A stretch of 45,597 nt of DNA from Desulfuromonas sp. (GTDB lineage Bacteria > Desulfobacterota > Desulfuromonadia > Desulfuromonadales > BM501): the NCBI RefSeq assembly GCF_002868845.1, contig NZ_PKUB01000048.1:46830-92426 (forward strand). The letters are read 5' to 3'. The translations under genes and the position numbers were made by a program. Positions 23,508-33,620 of this stretch are shown here, piece after piece (positions within the stretch are counted from its first letter, which is position 1; the number at the start of each line of letters is the position of its first letter). The notes under the pieces are model-generated. The model ran no database searches. It was not told the origin of the DNA and saw nothing but the letters and a program-made list of their open reading frames with translations.

Positions 23508-24004
23508 CGCTACGGTTCTCCTTGACTGGGATTAATGAAATTATGCCTTTCCTGAGAGGCCACCATTACATACATCAGGGGGGGGGTAACTGTCAATAAT
23601 TGTTTGGCATTGGCCCTGCTCTGCGCGAGCGGTTCAACGCTCCCTGTCCAGGCGCAGGGAGAGGGCCCGGGCGACCGCGGGCAGCAGGCCGAGGGCCTGG
23701 GTGTCGAGCAGGGCCGGCACCGGACTCGGCCTCTTGATTGTAGGTTTTTGACGGGACCCGCTATCGGCGATAGAGTTGTCTGGCGCGGCCGCCGCCGGGG
23801 GAGCCTCGGCCCCCGGGAGGAGGACCTCTTCGAACCCTGGCCCGCCGCCCCGGCCTTTATCGCCGGCGGGCCGGGAAAAGGGCCTGAACCGGGAAGCCGA
23901 CTTGGAACTTCCACCTTTTGGTGTAGACTATTCGGAGGCCCGGGCCGGATTCGGCCCTCGGCCCATAACCCACCCCCGGCTCCGCCCGGGGTCGCGGAGG
24001 GAAC
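23508..24004. other. intergenic region between FKBP and GH57 genes
   Basis: About 500 bases hold the divergent promoters. On the minus strand a GC3-rich frame without ATG (about 23650-23930) ends in a plausible helical stretch. It has no start codon and an upstream TAG, so I do not call it a gene. The plus-strand frame through the same bases is not convincing either. Confidence 0.4.
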
Positions 24005-26446
24005 GTGAGCTCGCAATCGAAGAAACGCTATGTCTGCATCCACGGCCACTTCTACCAGCCGCCGCGGGAGAACCCCTGGCTGGAGGACGTGGAGCTGCAG
24101 GACTCGGCCCACCCCTTCCACGACTGGAACGAGCGGATCACCGCCGAGTGCTACGCTCCCAACGCCGCCTCCCGGATTCTCGGCCGGGAGGAGCGGATCG
24201 TGGAGATCGTCAACAACTACTCCCTGATCAGCTTCAACTTCGGGCCGACCCTGCTGTCCTGGCTTGAGCGCCACAGCCCGGAGACCTACCGCGCCATCCT
24301 CGAGGCCGACCGGCAGAGCATGGCCCGCTTCTCCGGCCACGGCTCGGCCCTCGCCCAGGCCTACAACCACATCATCATGCCCCTGGCCAACGAGCGGGAC
24401 AAGCGCACCCAGGTCCGGTGGGGGGTGGCGGACTTCGAGCACCGCTTCGGCCGCCGCCCCGAGGGGATGTGGCTGCCGGAGACCGCGGTCGACACGGAGA
24501 CCCTGGAGGCCCTGGCCGGGGAGTGGATCCTCTTCACGGTCCTCGCCCCCTACCAGGCGCGCCGGGTCCGCCTGATCGGCAGCGAGAAGTGGTGGAGCGT
24601 GCCCGGGGCGGGGATCGACACCCGCATGCCCTACCTGTGCCGCCTGCCGTCGGGGAAGGCCATCAGCCTCTTTTTCTACGACGGCCCCGTGGCCCAGAAG
24701 GTGGCCTTCTCGGACCTGCTGCGCAAGGGCGAAAACCTCGCCAGGGGCATGCTCGGCGGCTTTGCCGCCGAGGAGGTCCCGCAGCTGGCCCACATCGCCA
24801 CCGACGGCGAAACCTACGGCCATCACCACCGCTTCGGGGAGATGGCCCTGACCTACTGCCTCGACTACCTGGAGAAGAACGACCTGGCGGCCATCACCAT
24901 CTACGGGGAGTACCTGGAGAAGCACCCCCCCACCCACGAGGTGGAGATCGCCGAGAACACCTCCTGGAGCTGCGCCCACGGGGTGGAGCGCTGGCGCAGC
25001 GACTGCGGCTGCAGCATCGGCGGCGAACGGGGCTGGACCCAGGTCTGGCGGGGGCCGCTGCGCTCCGCCCTCGACTGGCTGCGCGACCGGGTCGCTCCGG
25101 CCTTCGAGAGGGAGATGGCCTCCCTGGCGGGGGATCCCTGGGCAGCCAGGGACGCCTACATCGAGGTCGCCCTCGACCGCTCCCCGGCCAACGTCGAGGC
25201 CTTTCTGCGCCGCCAGGCCGGCCGGGAGCTGACCCGGGAGGAACGGATCAAGGCCCTGCGCCTGCTCGAGATGCAGCGCCAGGCCATGCTCATGTATACC
25301 AGCTGCGGCTGGTTCTTCGACGAGGTCTCCGGGATCGAGACGACCCAGATCCTCGCCTATGCCGCCCGGGTCCTGCAACTGGCCGAAGAAGCCTGCGGCG
25401 AGGCCCTGGAGGAGGAGTTTCTCCGCCGTCTTGAGGCGGTCCCCAGCAACGTGGCCAAGTGGGGCAACGCCGCCCGCCTCTATGCCGGGCAGGTCAAGCC
25501 GACCCGCCTCGATCTGATCCGGGTGGCCGCCCACCATGCCATCGCCTCGGTCTTCGACGGGCATCGCCCGGCCGAGAGGGTTTACTGCTACCGGGCGGAA
25601 AATCAGATCTTCGAACGGATTCCCGCCGGGCGGATGTGCCTCGGCATCGGCCGCACCCGCATCCGCTCGGAGATCACCGGCAACGAGGGGGAATTCACCT
25701 TCGCGGTGGTTCATTTCGGGGAACACAACCTCAACGCCGGAGTTCGGGAATTCCAGGGAGAGGAAGCCTTTGCCGCCATGGGCAGGGAGGTTCGCGGGGC
25801 TTTCCAGAGAAGCGACCTGCCCGGGGTCATCCGCCTCATGGACCGCCATTTCGGCTCCCACAACTACACCCTCTGGCATCTTTTCAGGGACGACCAGCGC
25901 AAGATCCTGAACCAGGTCATGGAACAGACCCTGGAGGATATCGGGATCTCCTTTCGGGACATCTACGACAAGCACTTCGCCCTGATCAATTTCCTGCGGG
26001 AGGTGGGAATGCCCCTTCCCGCCCCCCTGGCGGCCCCCGTCCAAGTGGTGCTCAACTCCCGGCTGCAGACATCTCTCGACCGGGACGATTACGACCCGGG
26101 AGAGTTCCGGGCCCTGGTCGAGGAGGTGGAGAACCTCGAGGTCTCCCTCGATCGCCCGACCCTCGCTTTCGCCGCCGGCCGGAGGATCGAGTCCCTCATG
26201 GACCGCCTCGCCGCCTCCCCGGAAGATCTCGAGCTTCTTCTGACCATCGATGGACTGCTGGCCCTGCTGCAGCCCCTCGACCTGCGGCCCAACCTGTGGA
26301 AGGCCCAGAACATGTATTGCGCCATCCAGCGCCGACTCCGGCCGAAGATGAAGCGGGCCGGCGCAGAGGGCGATGCGGCGGCGAGACGCTGGCTGGAGTC
26401 CTTCTGCAGGCTGGGCCGGCACCTGCAGGTCAGCGTGACCGGGTGA
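24005..26446 (+). CDS. GH57 glycoside hydrolase with DUF3536 domain
   Basis: The 813-aa cytoplasmic protein has an N-terminal GH57 (beta/alpha)7 barrel: HGHFYQPPREN (13-23, motif 1), SFNFGPTLLSW (motif 2), GMWLPETAVD with candidate nucleophile Glu159, and TDGETYGHHH with candidate acid/base Asp267. The C-terminal half (about 400-813) is the DUF3536 helical region. GH57 enzymes act on alpha-glucans (amylase, branching enzyme, 4-alpha-glucanotransferase). The DUF3536 subgroup has no firm substrate, so glycogen metabolism is an inference. The start is GTG 24005 after GGAGG. The gene is apparently single. Confidence 0.88.
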   Translation: MSSQSKKRYVCIHGHFYQPPRENPWLEDVELQDSAHPFHDWNERITAECYAPNAASRILGREERIVEIVNNYSLISFNFGPTLLSWLERHSPETYRAILEADRQSMARFSGHGSALAQAYNHIIMPLANERDKRTQVRWGVADFEHRFGRRPEGMWLPETAVDTETLEALAGEWILFTVLAPYQARRVRLIGSEKWWSVPGAGIDTRMPYLCRLPSGKAISLFFYDGPVAQKVAFSDLLRKGENLARGMLGGFAAEEVPQLAHIATDGETYGHHHRFGEMALTYCLDYLEKNDLAAITIYGEYLEKHPPTHEVEIAENTSWSCAHGVERWRSDCGCSIGGERGWTQVWRGPLRSALDWLRDRVAPAFEREMASLAGDPWAARDAYIEVALDRSPANVEAFLRRQAGRELTREERIKALRLLEMQRQAMLMYTSCGWFFDEVSGIETTQILAYAARVLQLAEEACGEALEEEFLRRLEAVPSNVAKWGNAARLYAGQVKPTRLDLIRVAAHHAIASVFDGHRPAERVYCYRAENQIFERIPAGRMCLGIGRTRIRSEITGNEGEFTFAVVHFGEHNLNAGVREFQGEEAFAAMGREVRGAFQRSDLPGVIRLMDRHFGSHNYTLWHLFRDDQRKILNQVMEQTLEDIGISFRDIYDKHFALINFLREVGMPLPAPLAAPVQVVLNSRLQTSLDRDDYDPGEFRALVEEVENLEVSLDRPTLAFAAGRRIESLMDRLAASPEDLELLLTIDGLLALLQPLDLRPNLWKAQNMYCAIQRRLRPKMKRAGAEGDAAARRWLESFCRLGRHLQVSVTG

Positions 26447-26675
26447 CAGGTCCGCCCCGCTGGAACTCAAGCAGGCCTGTCCCGACTCCCCGGATTCCTT
26501 TGAAGGTCCTTTCTCCCCGGCCGGGGGGGAAGCGGAAAAGGGTTCCCTTTCGTGGGAAAATTTATTATATTGCCCCAATTTCAAGTGTTTCTCTCTGGAA
26601 ATATGATGGAGAGGGGATTGTATTGGTGATGAAATGGGAGGGGAAAGAGATGTTTTTGCCCCGCAGGATGTGTTG

Positions 26676-28949
26676 ATGGGGAGAACGGTTCAGGTTCTCC
26701 TGGTTGAGGATTCGGAAACTCATGCCGCCCTGCTGTCCCAGGCCCTGGAATCTCCCGGGGGCCGGGTGGCGGTGCGGGTCGCCCGCAGCCTGGCCGAAGC
26801 CCGCTCCGTCCTGGGCGGGTTCACGCCCGACCTGGCGATCGTCGATCTGTGCCTGCCCGACGGCCAGGGCACCGAGCTTCTTCCCCCGGAGGGGGAGGAG
26901 GGCGCCTTTCCCGTCGTGATCATGACCGGCCACGGCGACGAGGGGGTGGCCGTGGAGGCGATCAAGGCCGGAGCCCTCGATTACGTCGTCAAGACCCCCG
27001 CCTCCCTGGCCGAGATGCCCCACGTCGTCGAGAGGGCCCTGCGCGAATGGACCCAGGTCACCGAGCGCAGGCGGGCCGAGGAGGCGTTGCGGCAGAGCGA
27101 GGAGAGGTTTCGCTCCTTCTTCGAGTCGGCCGCCTCCGGCATGGCCATCATCAGCCCGGAGGGGAGGGCGCTGCGGGTCAACCCGACCTTTTGCCGTCTC
27201 TCCGGCTACAGTGAGCCCGAGGCGCTGGAAAAGAATATTCTCGAGGTGACCCACCCCGACGACCGGGAGGAGACGCGGCGCCTCTACGACGAGATCCGGG
27301 CGGACCGCCGCCGGGTCGTCGACTATGAGAAGCGCTATCTGTGCAAGGACGGCTCGGTAACCTGGGGCCGTGCCACGGTGGCGGGGGTGTTCGGCACGGA
27401 CGGGGCCCTGAGTTACTTTGCCGCCAACGTGCAGGACATCACCGAGCGCAAGGAGACCGAGGAGGCGCTTCGGCTCAGCGAGGAGAGGTTTCGCACCGTC
27501 TTCAACAACGCTGCCGCGGGGATGGTCACCCTCTCAACCGAGGGCCGGTTTCTGGAGGCGAACGAGGCCTTTTGCCGTTTCATCGGTTATTCCCGGGAGG
27601 ATCTGCTGTCCCTCCGGGTCCCGGACATCACCCATCCCGACGATCAGGAAAAAACCGCGGAAAACTACCGGGTTCTCGGCAGCGGCCAAAGCCGGGCGAT
27701 CGATTACCAGAAGAGCTTTTTGCGCAGGGACGGCAGCACCGTGTGGGGCCACGTCTCGGTGGCCGCGGTGCCGGGCGCCGACGGGTTGCCCCTCTATTAC
27801 GTCGGCCTGGTGCAGGACATCACCGAGTCCAAGCGGGTCCAGGACCAGATCCGGGAGTCGAAGCAGATGCTGCAGTTGGTCCTCGACTACATCCCCCAGC
27901 GCGTCTTCTGGAAAGACCGCGACTCGGTCTATCTCGGCGGCAACCGCAACTTCGCCCGGGCCGCGGGGGTGGAGGCGCCTCAGGACCTGGTCGGCAAGAC
28001 CGACTACGACCTCCCCTGGAGGCGGGAGGAAGCCGATTTTTTCCGGGAGTGCGACCGCCGGGTGATGGAGTCGGACGCGCCGGAGCTGCATATCATCGAG
28101 CCGCAGCTTCAGGCGAGCGGCAAGCAGGCCTGGCTCGACACGAGCAAGGTCCCCCTGCATGACGGCGAAGGGCGGGTGGTCGGGGTCCTCGGCACCTTCG
28201 AGGATTTCACAGAACGCAAGCGGGCCGAAGAGGCGTTGGTCGAGGCGAACCGGGAGCTGGACGCCTTCGTCTACACCGTCTCCCACGACCTGCGCACCCC
28301 CTTGACGCCGATCATCGGCTATGCCGAGGTCCTTCAGGAGACCTGCCGGGACCGCCTGGACGAGCAGTCCCTCGACTGCCTGGCCGAGATCGAGAACCAG
28401 GGCCGCAGGATGCTGGCGCTGATGGAGGACCTTCTGGTCCTGGCCAAGGTGGGACACGTGCAGCGGCCGGCCGAACCGGTCGACCTTGGCGCGGTGGTGG
28501 CGGAGGTCCTGGTCGGCATGGGGAGCCTCCTTGCCGAGGCCGGCGTCGCCGTCGAGAGACATTCCCTGCCCGGCCTGAGGGTGCCGAAGACCCTGCTGGC
28601 CCAGGTGTTCGACAACCTGATCGGCAACGCGGTCCGCTACGCGGGGGCGGAGGGCGCCTCGCTCGAAGTGGGGGGGGAGCGGACGGGGGCGATGGTGCGC
28701 TTTTTCGTGCGGGACCACGGCCCGGGCATCCCCGCAGGAGAGCGCGAGCGGGTCTTCGAGGTCTTTTTCCGGGGGACGGAGGGGAAGAAGGTCCAGGGGA
28801 CCGGGGTCGGGCTGGCCACGATTCAGAAGATCGCCCGCTGCTACGGGGGGCGGGCCTGGCTCGAGGAGACCCCCGGCGGCGGCTGCACCTTCTGGGTGGA
28901 GATGGAAGACGCTCCGGCCACCGGGCAGGAGCCGCAGGGGGGGGGCTGA
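26676..28949 (+). CDS. REC-PAS-PAS-PAS histidine kinase
   Basis: This soluble 757-aa hybrid-type kinase has an N-terminal receiver (about 3-120, phospho-acceptor Asp57 in IVDLCLPDG) and three PAS/PAC sensor domains (about 140-255, 265-385, 390-510). A HisKA domain with phospho-His follows ([17 protein letters not shown]), then a HATPase ([26 protein letters not shown]). A receiver at the N-terminus of a kinase suggests that it is itself controlled by another kinase. No transmembrane segment is seen. The start at 26676 is favoured (AGGA 8 bases upstream; homology starts at [10 protein letters not shown]), but 26634 is possible. A paralogue lies at 31620-33137. Confidence 0.88.
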   Translation: MGRTVQVLLVEDSETHAALLSQALESPGGRVAVRVARSLAEARSVLGGFTPDLAIVDLCLPDGQGTELLPPEGEEGAFPVVIMTGHGDEGVAVEAIKAGALDYVVKTPASLAEMPHVVERALREWTQVTERRRAEEALRQSEERFRSFFESAASGMAIISPEGRALRVNPTFCRLSGYSEPEALEKNILEVTHPDDREETRRLYDEIRADRRRVVDYEKRYLCKDGSVTWGRATVAGVFGTDGALSYFAANVQDITERKETEEALRLSEERFRTVFNNAAAGMVTLSTEGRFLEANEAFCRFIGYSREDLLSLRVPDITHPDDQEKTAENYRVLGSGQSRAIDYQKSFLRRDGSTVWGHVSVAAVPGADGLPLYYVGLVQDITESKRVQDQIRESKQMLQLVLDYIPQRVFWKDRDSVYLGGNRNFARAAGVEAPQDLVGKTDYDLPWRREEADFFRECDRRVMESDAPELHIIEPQLQASGKQAWLDTSKVPLHDGEGRVVGVLGTFEDFTERKRAEEALVEANRELDAFVYTVSHDLRTPLTPIIGYAEVLQETCRDRLDEQSLDCLAEIENQGRRMLALMEDLLVLAKVGHVQRPAEPVDLGAVVAEVLVGMGSLLAEAGVAVERHSLPGLRVPKTLLAQVFDNLIGNAVRYAGAEGASLEVGGERTGAMVRFFVRDHGPGIPAGERERVFEVFFRGTEGKKVQGTGVGLATIQKIARCYGGRAWLEETPGGGCTFWVEMEDAPATGQEPQGGG

Positions 28950-29014
28950 AGAGAATGCGCCGAAGGGAAGGGGGCAGCCCCCGGCCTTGAGCCCTTCGAA
29001 TGATCGTACGACAC

Positions 29015-29048
29015 TCAGGAGCCCCGGTCGAAAGACCGGGGCTCCTGA
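29015..29048. terminator. bidirectional hairpin between convergent genes
   Basis: A perfect 15-bp stem capped by a GAAA tetraloop lies between the kinase stop (28949) and the aminotransferase stop (29072). It serves both strands. Confidence 0.8.
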
Positions 29049-29071
29049 CGTTTGGAATCGTCTCCGCCTCT

Positions 29072-30244
29072 CTACGCCCAGCCCCGTTCCCGGAACAGGG
29101 CGGCGAGGCGGTCGAGGGCCCGGTCGATGTTCTCGAGGGAGTTGGCGTAGGAGAGGCGCAGGTAGCCCTCTGCCCCGGGGCCGAAGTCGATCCCCGGCGT
29201 GAGGGCCACGCCGGTGGTCTCGAGGATCTCCAGGGCCAGGGCGCGGGAGTCGGGGTTGATGTGCCGGGCGTCGGCCAGGACGTAGAAGGCCCCCGAGGGG
29301 GTCCCGGCGGCCCTCAGACCCAGTTCCGGAAGGCGCTGCAGCAGGTGGCGGCGGCGCTCGTCGTAGGCCCGGCCCATGCGTTCCACGTCGGGCCGGCAAC
29401 GGCGCAGGGCGGCGATTCCGGCGACCTGCACGAAGCTGTTGGCGCTGATCATGAAGTTCTGGTGCAGGGTCTGCAGGGTCCGCACGCACGAGCGCGGGGC
29501 GACCAGGTAGCCGAGGCGCCAACCGGTCATGGCGTAGGCCTTGGAGAATCCCCCGAGGACGAAGGCGTTTTCCGTGAACTCCAGGATGCTGCGTTCCTCC
29601 CCCGCGTAGGTCAGGCCGTGGTAGATCTCGTCGGAGACGATGGGCACCGGCAGCTCGGCCAGTTCCTTCAGGCGGGCCGGGGCCAGGACCGACCCGGCCG
29701 GGTTGGAGGGGGAGTTGACCAGCAGGGCCCGGGTGCGGGGGGAGAGGGCCCGGCGCACGTCGTCGGCCCGGGGCTGGAAGCCGTCTTCCTGCCGGGTGGC
29801 CAGCAGGACGGGCCGACCGCCGGCGAAGCGGACGACGTCAGGGTAGCAGGCGTAGCAGGGGTCGGGGAGGATCACCTCGTCCCCCTCCTCGAGCAGGGCG
29901 GCGAAGAGGAGGAGCATCAGGGGGCTGGTCCCGGAGGAGACGACGATCTGCTCGGGGTCGATCTCCACCTCGTAGCGCCGCCGGTAGTGGGCGGCGATCT
30001 CCCGGCGCAGGTCGAGGCGCCCCAGGGAGTGGGTGTAGGTCGTTTCTCCTCCCTTCATGGCGGCGGCCGCCGCTTCCACGATCGGCCGGGGGGTCGGGAA
30101 GTCGGGCTCCCCCAGGCACAGGTAGATGATCTCCCGTACCTCGGCCTGCAGGGCCTGGGCCCGCTCCATCACCTCCATGGCCAGGAAGGGTGTCACCTCC
30201 CGGGCCCGGCGGGAGAGGGGAATGGACATGGCGTCTTCGTTCAT
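29072..30244 (-). CDS. class I/II PLP-dependent aminotransferase
   Basis: The 390-aa enzyme has LGEPDFPTP (44-52), SPSNPAG (Asn181), SDEIYHGL (Asp205, Tyr208), the PLP lysine Lys235 in GGFSKAYAMTGWRLGY and a C-terminal Arg in LRLSYANS. This is the AspC/alanine-type Igamma subgroup, probably a broad aspartate, alanine or aromatic aminotransferase. ATG 30244 is preceded by AGGAG. It overlaps the stop of the upstream M48 protease gene by 4 bases, so the two are cotranscribed although unrelated in function. Confidence 0.88.
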   Translation of the reverse strand: MNEDAMSIPLSRRAREVTPFLAMEVMERAQALQAEVREIIYLCLGEPDFPTPRPIVEAAAAAMKGGETTYTHSLGRLDLRREIAAHYRRRYEVEIDPEQIVVSSGTSPLMLLLFAALLEEGDEVILPDPCYACYPDVVRFAGGRPVLLATRQEDGFQPRADDVRRALSPRTRALLVNSPSNPAGSVLAPARLKELAELPVPIVSDEIYHGLTYAGEERSILEFTENAFVLGGFSKAYAMTGWRLGYLVAPRSCVRTLQTLHQNFMISANSFVQVAGIAALRRCRPDVERMGRAYDERRRHLLQRLPELGLRAAGTPSGAFYVLADARHINPDSRALALEILETTGVALTPGIDFGPGAEGYLRLSYANSLENIDRALDRLAALFRERGWA

Positions 30245-31494
30245 CGGCCTGTCTCCTTGGACGTGTTCCGCCGGCGCAGCGCCCGAACCCGCTCCACGAT
30301 CGGCGGATGGGAGTAGTAGACGCGGGCGTAGAGGGGGTGGGGGTGCAGGTTGGCCAGGTTCTCCCGGGAGAGCCGGACGAGGGCCGATGCCAGGTGCTCC
30401 GGCTCTCCGGTCAGCTCGGCGGCATAGCGGTCGGCCTGCCATTCGGCGCGCCTGGAGAGCCAGCTGCTCAGGGGTGCCAGGGGGAAGGCGGCCAGGGAGC
30501 CGAGGAAGGCCACGAGCACAAGGCGCGCGCAGAAGGAGGCCTGCTCGAGGCCGAGCAGCTCCGGCAGTCCCGGCCAGTGCAGCAGGCGAAAGGCGACGTA
30601 GCAGCCGGCCAGAAAGAGCGCCTCGGTGGCCAGCAGGCGCTTCCAGATGTGCCCTTTCTTCCAATGCCCCACCTCGTGGGCGAGGATGGCCAGGGTCTCG
30701 GGGGGCTCCATCTGCTCCAGCAGGGTGTCGAAGAGGACGATGCGCTTGACCCGGCCGATGCCGGTGAAGTAGGCGTTGGAGTGGCGGCTGCGGCGCGAGG
30801 CGTCGACCTGCAGGACCTTGCTCACCTTCAGCCCCGCCCGTCCCATCAGGCGGCGGATCTCCTCCTCCAGGCCCTCCCTGCGGACCGGCTCGAACCTGAA
30901 GAAGAGCGGCTCGATGAGGACCGGGGAGAGGTAGAGAAGGAACAGGGTGACGGCGGCGAACAGGGCCCACACCCAGAGCCACCACCGGTCCGGGCTGGCC
31001 GAGACGAGGGCCAGGGCCCCGGCCGCGAGCAGGCCGGCCAGCAGCAGGGAGAGGAGGGTCGACTTGAGCAGGTCGGAGAGCCACAGTCTCCAGGTGGTGG
31101 TGTTGAACCCGAAGCGGGCCTCGATGCAAAAGGTCCCGTACAGGCTGAAGGGGATGTCGAGGGCGGTCTGGATCAGGAGCAGGCCGAGCAGGAAGAGGGT
31201 GCCGGAGAGGACGAACCCGCCGCTCGACGCGGCCCATCGGTCGTAGTGGGGGAGCAGGCCGCCGAACAGGAAAAGAACCAGCAGGGCTGAGCCGAGCAGC
31301 CCCTGGAGCAGGCCGAGGCGGCTGCGCGCCAGGGTGTAGGCGGAGGTCTTCTGCAGGTCCTCGGGCCGGACCGCGTCCTCGAAGCCCTCGGGGACGGTGG
31401 CGCCGTGCCGCGCCAGGTGCCGCAGGTTGAGCCAGCGCAGGCCGTGGCGGGCGGCGAGCACGGCGAGGTAGGTCAGGAGGATCAGCCATTTCAT
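30241..31494 (-). CDS. M48 family metalloprotease, Ste24/CAAX-prenyl-protease-like
   Basis: The 417-aa membrane protein has about six to seven hydrophobic helices and the zinc motif HEVGH (His273, Glu274, His277), preceded by SNAYFTGIG. The third ligand lies in EWQADRYA near residue 365. The length and N-terminal helices match Ste24-type proteases rather than short HtpX. Bacterial members act in membrane protein quality control; no prenylated substrate is expected. It is first in a two-gene operon with the aminotransferase (ATGA overlap). Confidence 0.88.
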   Translation of the reverse strand: MKWLILLTYLAVLAARHGLRWLNLRHLARHGATVPEGFEDAVRPEDLQKTSAYTLARSRLGLLQGLLGSALLVLFLFGGLLPHYDRWAASSGGFVLSGTLFLLGLLLIQTALDIPFSLYGTFCIEARFGFNTTTWRLWLSDLLKSTLLSLLLAGLLAAGALALVSASPDRWWLWVWALFAAVTLFLLYLSPVLIEPLFFRFEPVRREGLEEEIRRLMGRAGLKVSKVLQVDASRRSRHSNAYFTGIGRVKRIVLFDTLLEQMEPPETLAILAHEVGHWKKGHIWKRLLATEALFLAGCYVAFRLLHWPGLPELLGLEQASFCARLVLVAFLGSLAAFPLAPLSSWLSRRAEWQADRYAAELTGEPEHLASALVRLSRENLANLHPHPLYARVYYSHPPIVERVRALRRRNTSKETGR

Positions 31495-31619
31495 GAAACC
31501 AATGATAGCCCATCGATGGCCGCCGGTCGAGCCGGAAGTATCTCTTCGGCCGGGGGCTTGTGTCGCAGGGCCTCTGGTTCTATGCTTTAATAAAGGGGAT
31601 GCGAAGAGGAAGGGGCGAC

Positions 31620-33137
31620 ATGGACGAGGGACAATCCATACACCTGCTCGTGGTCGAGGACTCGCCGACCCACCTGGCCCTCATCCGCGAGGCGCTGGAG
31701 TCCCGGGGCGGCGACTGGCGGATGAGCGTGGCCGGCACCCTCGCCGAGGCCCGCGCCTTGCTGAGCAGGGACAAGCCCGACCTCGCCCTGATCGACATGA
31801 ACCTGCCCGACGGCCTGGGGACCGAACTCCTTCCGGCCGACCCCGAAGGTTTTGATTTCGGCGTGGTGGTCCTCACCGGGGAGGGGGACGAACAGACCGC
31901 GGTGGAGGTGATCAAGGCCGGTGCCCTCGACTACGTGGTCAAGAGCGCGGGCGCCATCGGCGACCTGCCCCATACCGTGGAGCGGGCCCTGCGCGAGTGG
32001 CGGAGCCTGCAGAAAGGCCGGGAGGCGGAGGAGAGGCTGCGCCGGGCCAACGAGTTTTCCAGGACCGTTCTGGACAGCATGAGCGACGCCCTGTCGATCA
32101 TCGACGTGGAGACCTTCCGCATCCTCGGGGTCAACCGGGTCTTTCTCGAGGAGTACGGACTCAGCGAAGGGGAGGTGCTGGGCAAAACCTGCTACGCCGT
32201 CACCCACGCCCTGAATGAGCCTTGCGCGGCCCCGGACCACCACTGCCCTTTGAGAGAGACCGTGGCAGAGGGGGACTATGCCCGGGCCGAGCACGTCCAC
32301 CTCGACAAGGAGGGCCGCCGGAGGCACGTGGAGGTCTCAACCGCTCCCATCCGGGGCCCCTCGGGCAAGGTGAAGCAGGTGCTGCACATCTCCAAGGACA
32401 TCACCCCCCAGAAACTGGCCGAGGAGAAACTGCGTGCCGCCAACCGGGAACTGGAGGCCTTCGTCTACACCGTCTCCCACGACCTGCGCAGCCCCCTGAC
32501 CCCCATCATCGGCTATGCCGAGTACCTCGAGGGGGATCGGGGGGAGAGCCTGGACGAGGAGGCCCGCGAGCTGCTGAGGGAGATCCAGAACCAGGGGCAC
32601 CGGATGCTGACCCTCATCGAAGACCTCCTGAACCTGGCGCGGATCGGCCACATGGAAATCCCCCCAGAGCCCGTCTCCCCGGAAGCGGTGCTGGAGGAGG
32701 TCCTCCGGGAGTTCGGTGCCAAGGGGGAAGAGACGGGCGTTGTCGTCAGCCTCGCCCAGTTGCCGCTCCTGCACGTGCCCCGCAGCCTCCTGGCCCAGGT
32801 GTTCCGCAACCTGGTCGGCAACGCCCTGCGCTACGCGGGAACCGGGGGGGGGGGCATCGAGGTCGGCGGAGAGGACCGGGGCGACACGGTCCTGATCCAC
32901 GTCCGCGACCACGGCCCGGGCCTTCCCCCTTCGGAGCGGGAAAAGGTCTTCGAGGTTTTCCGGCGTGGGGCGGGCCAGGAGCGTGTCCCGGGCACCGGGG
33001 TCGGCCTCGCCACAGTGCGCAAGATCGCTCAGTCCTACGGCGGCTCCGCCTGGGTGGAGGAGACCCCCGGAGGCGGCTGCACATTCCTGGTGGAACTGAA
33101 CGCGGGCCCCGACCCATCGGGCCCGGTGGAGGGCTGA
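31620..33137 (+). CDS. REC-PAS histidine kinase
   Basis: The 505-aa cytoplasmic kinase has a receiver domain (about 6-120, Asp59 in LIDMNLPDG) and one PAS domain with Cys residues (CYAVTHALNEPC and CPLRETV, about 190-225). A HisKA follows ([17 protein letters not shown]) and a HATPase ([28 protein letters not shown]). The Cys-rich PAS segment (CxxxxHxxxxPC.....HxCPL) is of a kind seen in other delta-proteobacterial kinases and could bind a metal or heme. The ATG 31620 has AGGGG upstream. It is a shorter paralogue of the kinase at 26676 with closely similar receiver and kinase domains. Confidence 0.88.
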   Translation: MDEGQSIHLLVVEDSPTHLALIREALESRGGDWRMSVAGTLAEARALLSRDKPDLALIDMNLPDGLGTELLPADPEGFDFGVVVLTGEGDEQTAVEVIKAGALDYVVKSAGAIGDLPHTVERALREWRSLQKGREAEERLRRANEFSRTVLDSMSDALSIIDVETFRILGVNRVFLEEYGLSEGEVLGKTCYAVTHALNEPCAAPDHHCPLRETVAEGDYARAEHVHLDKEGRRRHVEVSTAPIRGPSGKVKQVLHISKDITPQKLAEEKLRAANRELEAFVYTVSHDLRSPLTPIIGYAEYLEGDRGESLDEEARELLREIQNQGHRMLTLIEDLLNLARIGHMEIPPEPVSPEAVLEEVLREFGAKGEETGVVVSLAQLPLLHVPRSLLAQVFRNLVGNALRYAGTGGGGIEVGGEDRGDTVLIHVRDHGPGLPPSEREKVFEVFRRGAGQERVPGTGVGLATVRKIAQSYGGSAWVEETPGGGCTFLVELNAGPDPSGPVEG

Positions 33138-33205
33138 GGGGCCGGGCAAGCTCTCAGCCGGAAGCCCCTGTGAACGGTTTCTTCACTGAATCCACACCTT
33201 GCAAT

Positions 33206-33220
33206 TGAAAACGACTTTCA
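33206..33220 (+). promoter_or_regulatory. Fur box upstream of feoA
   Basis: TGAAAACGACTTTCA is a 6-1-6-like inverted repeat, 75 bases before feoA. It resembles the Fur boxes of Geobacter-type bacteria and should repress feo genes when iron is plentiful. Confidence 0.7.
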
Positions 33221-33294
33221 TTTTTTCCTTGACCCGGCCTTCCGGCTTCGACTATTCTGACATTGGATTTCAAAATCAACCCTAGGAGGACCCC

Positions 33295-33507
33295 ATGTGT
33301 CTGAGTGATCTTCGCCGCGGCCAGGCCGCTACCGTCGCCGATATTTCCGATGAAACCCTGCGCGTCCAGCTGCTGCGCTTCGGCATTACCGCCGGATGCC
33401 GGGTGCACTGTCACACAAAACTTCCCCTCGGCCCCGTCGTGCTGCGCTACGGCGGTCAGGAGATCGCCCTTGGCCGCGAGATCGCCCGCCAGGTTCAGGT
33501 CAGTTGA
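33295..33507 (+). CDS. feoA: FeoA iron transport protein
   Basis: The 70-aa SH3-like protein has LRRGQAATVADI at its start, LRFGITAGCRVHCHTK in the middle and EIALGREIARQVQV at the end, the usual FeoA size and pattern. FeoA is a cytoplasmic partner of FeoB. AGGAGG precedes ATG 33295. feoB begins 114 bases downstream after a repeat-rich spacer, and a Fur box lies upstream. Confidence 0.92.
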   Translation: MCLSDLRRGQAATVADISDETLRVQLLRFGITAGCRVHCHTKLPLGPVVLRYGGQEIALGREIARQVQVS

Positions 33508-33510
33508 AAG

Positions 33511-33605
33511 GCAGCTTTAAGCTTTAAGCTATAAGCTGTCAGCTTTCAGTAAAACCAAAATACACAACCGACTGTCCTTAAGCTTGACGCTTACAGCTGG
33601 TTTTA
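33511..33605 (+). repeat. AGCTTTAAGCT-rich inverted repeat before feoB
   Basis: The spacer holds repeated AGCTTTAAGC/AGCTTATAGC units (33511-33549) and an imperfect inverted copy (33576-33600). TAAAACCA (33550-33557) also pairs with TGGTTTTA (33598-33605), closing a loop that ends two bases before the feoB ribosome site. It may be a dispersed repeat, an RNA hairpin that tunes feoB expression, or both. Confidence 0.45.
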
Positions 33606-33620
33606 TTCAGGAGTTAAGCC

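Noticed and set aside
23650-23930. GC3-rich minus-strand frame between FKBP and GH57 genes
   Set aside because: No start codon and an upstream TAG; codon bias alone is expected in such GC-rich DNA.
23510-26584. Very long minus-strand open frame opposite the GH57 gene
   Set aside because: It is the antisense shadow of a GC-rich gene; the plus strand encodes clear GH57 motifs and the minus frame has none.
27534-29522. Long minus-strand frame opposite the first kinase
   Set aside because: Low-complexity antisense of the kinase and aminotransferase genes; the real genes show all catalytic motifs.
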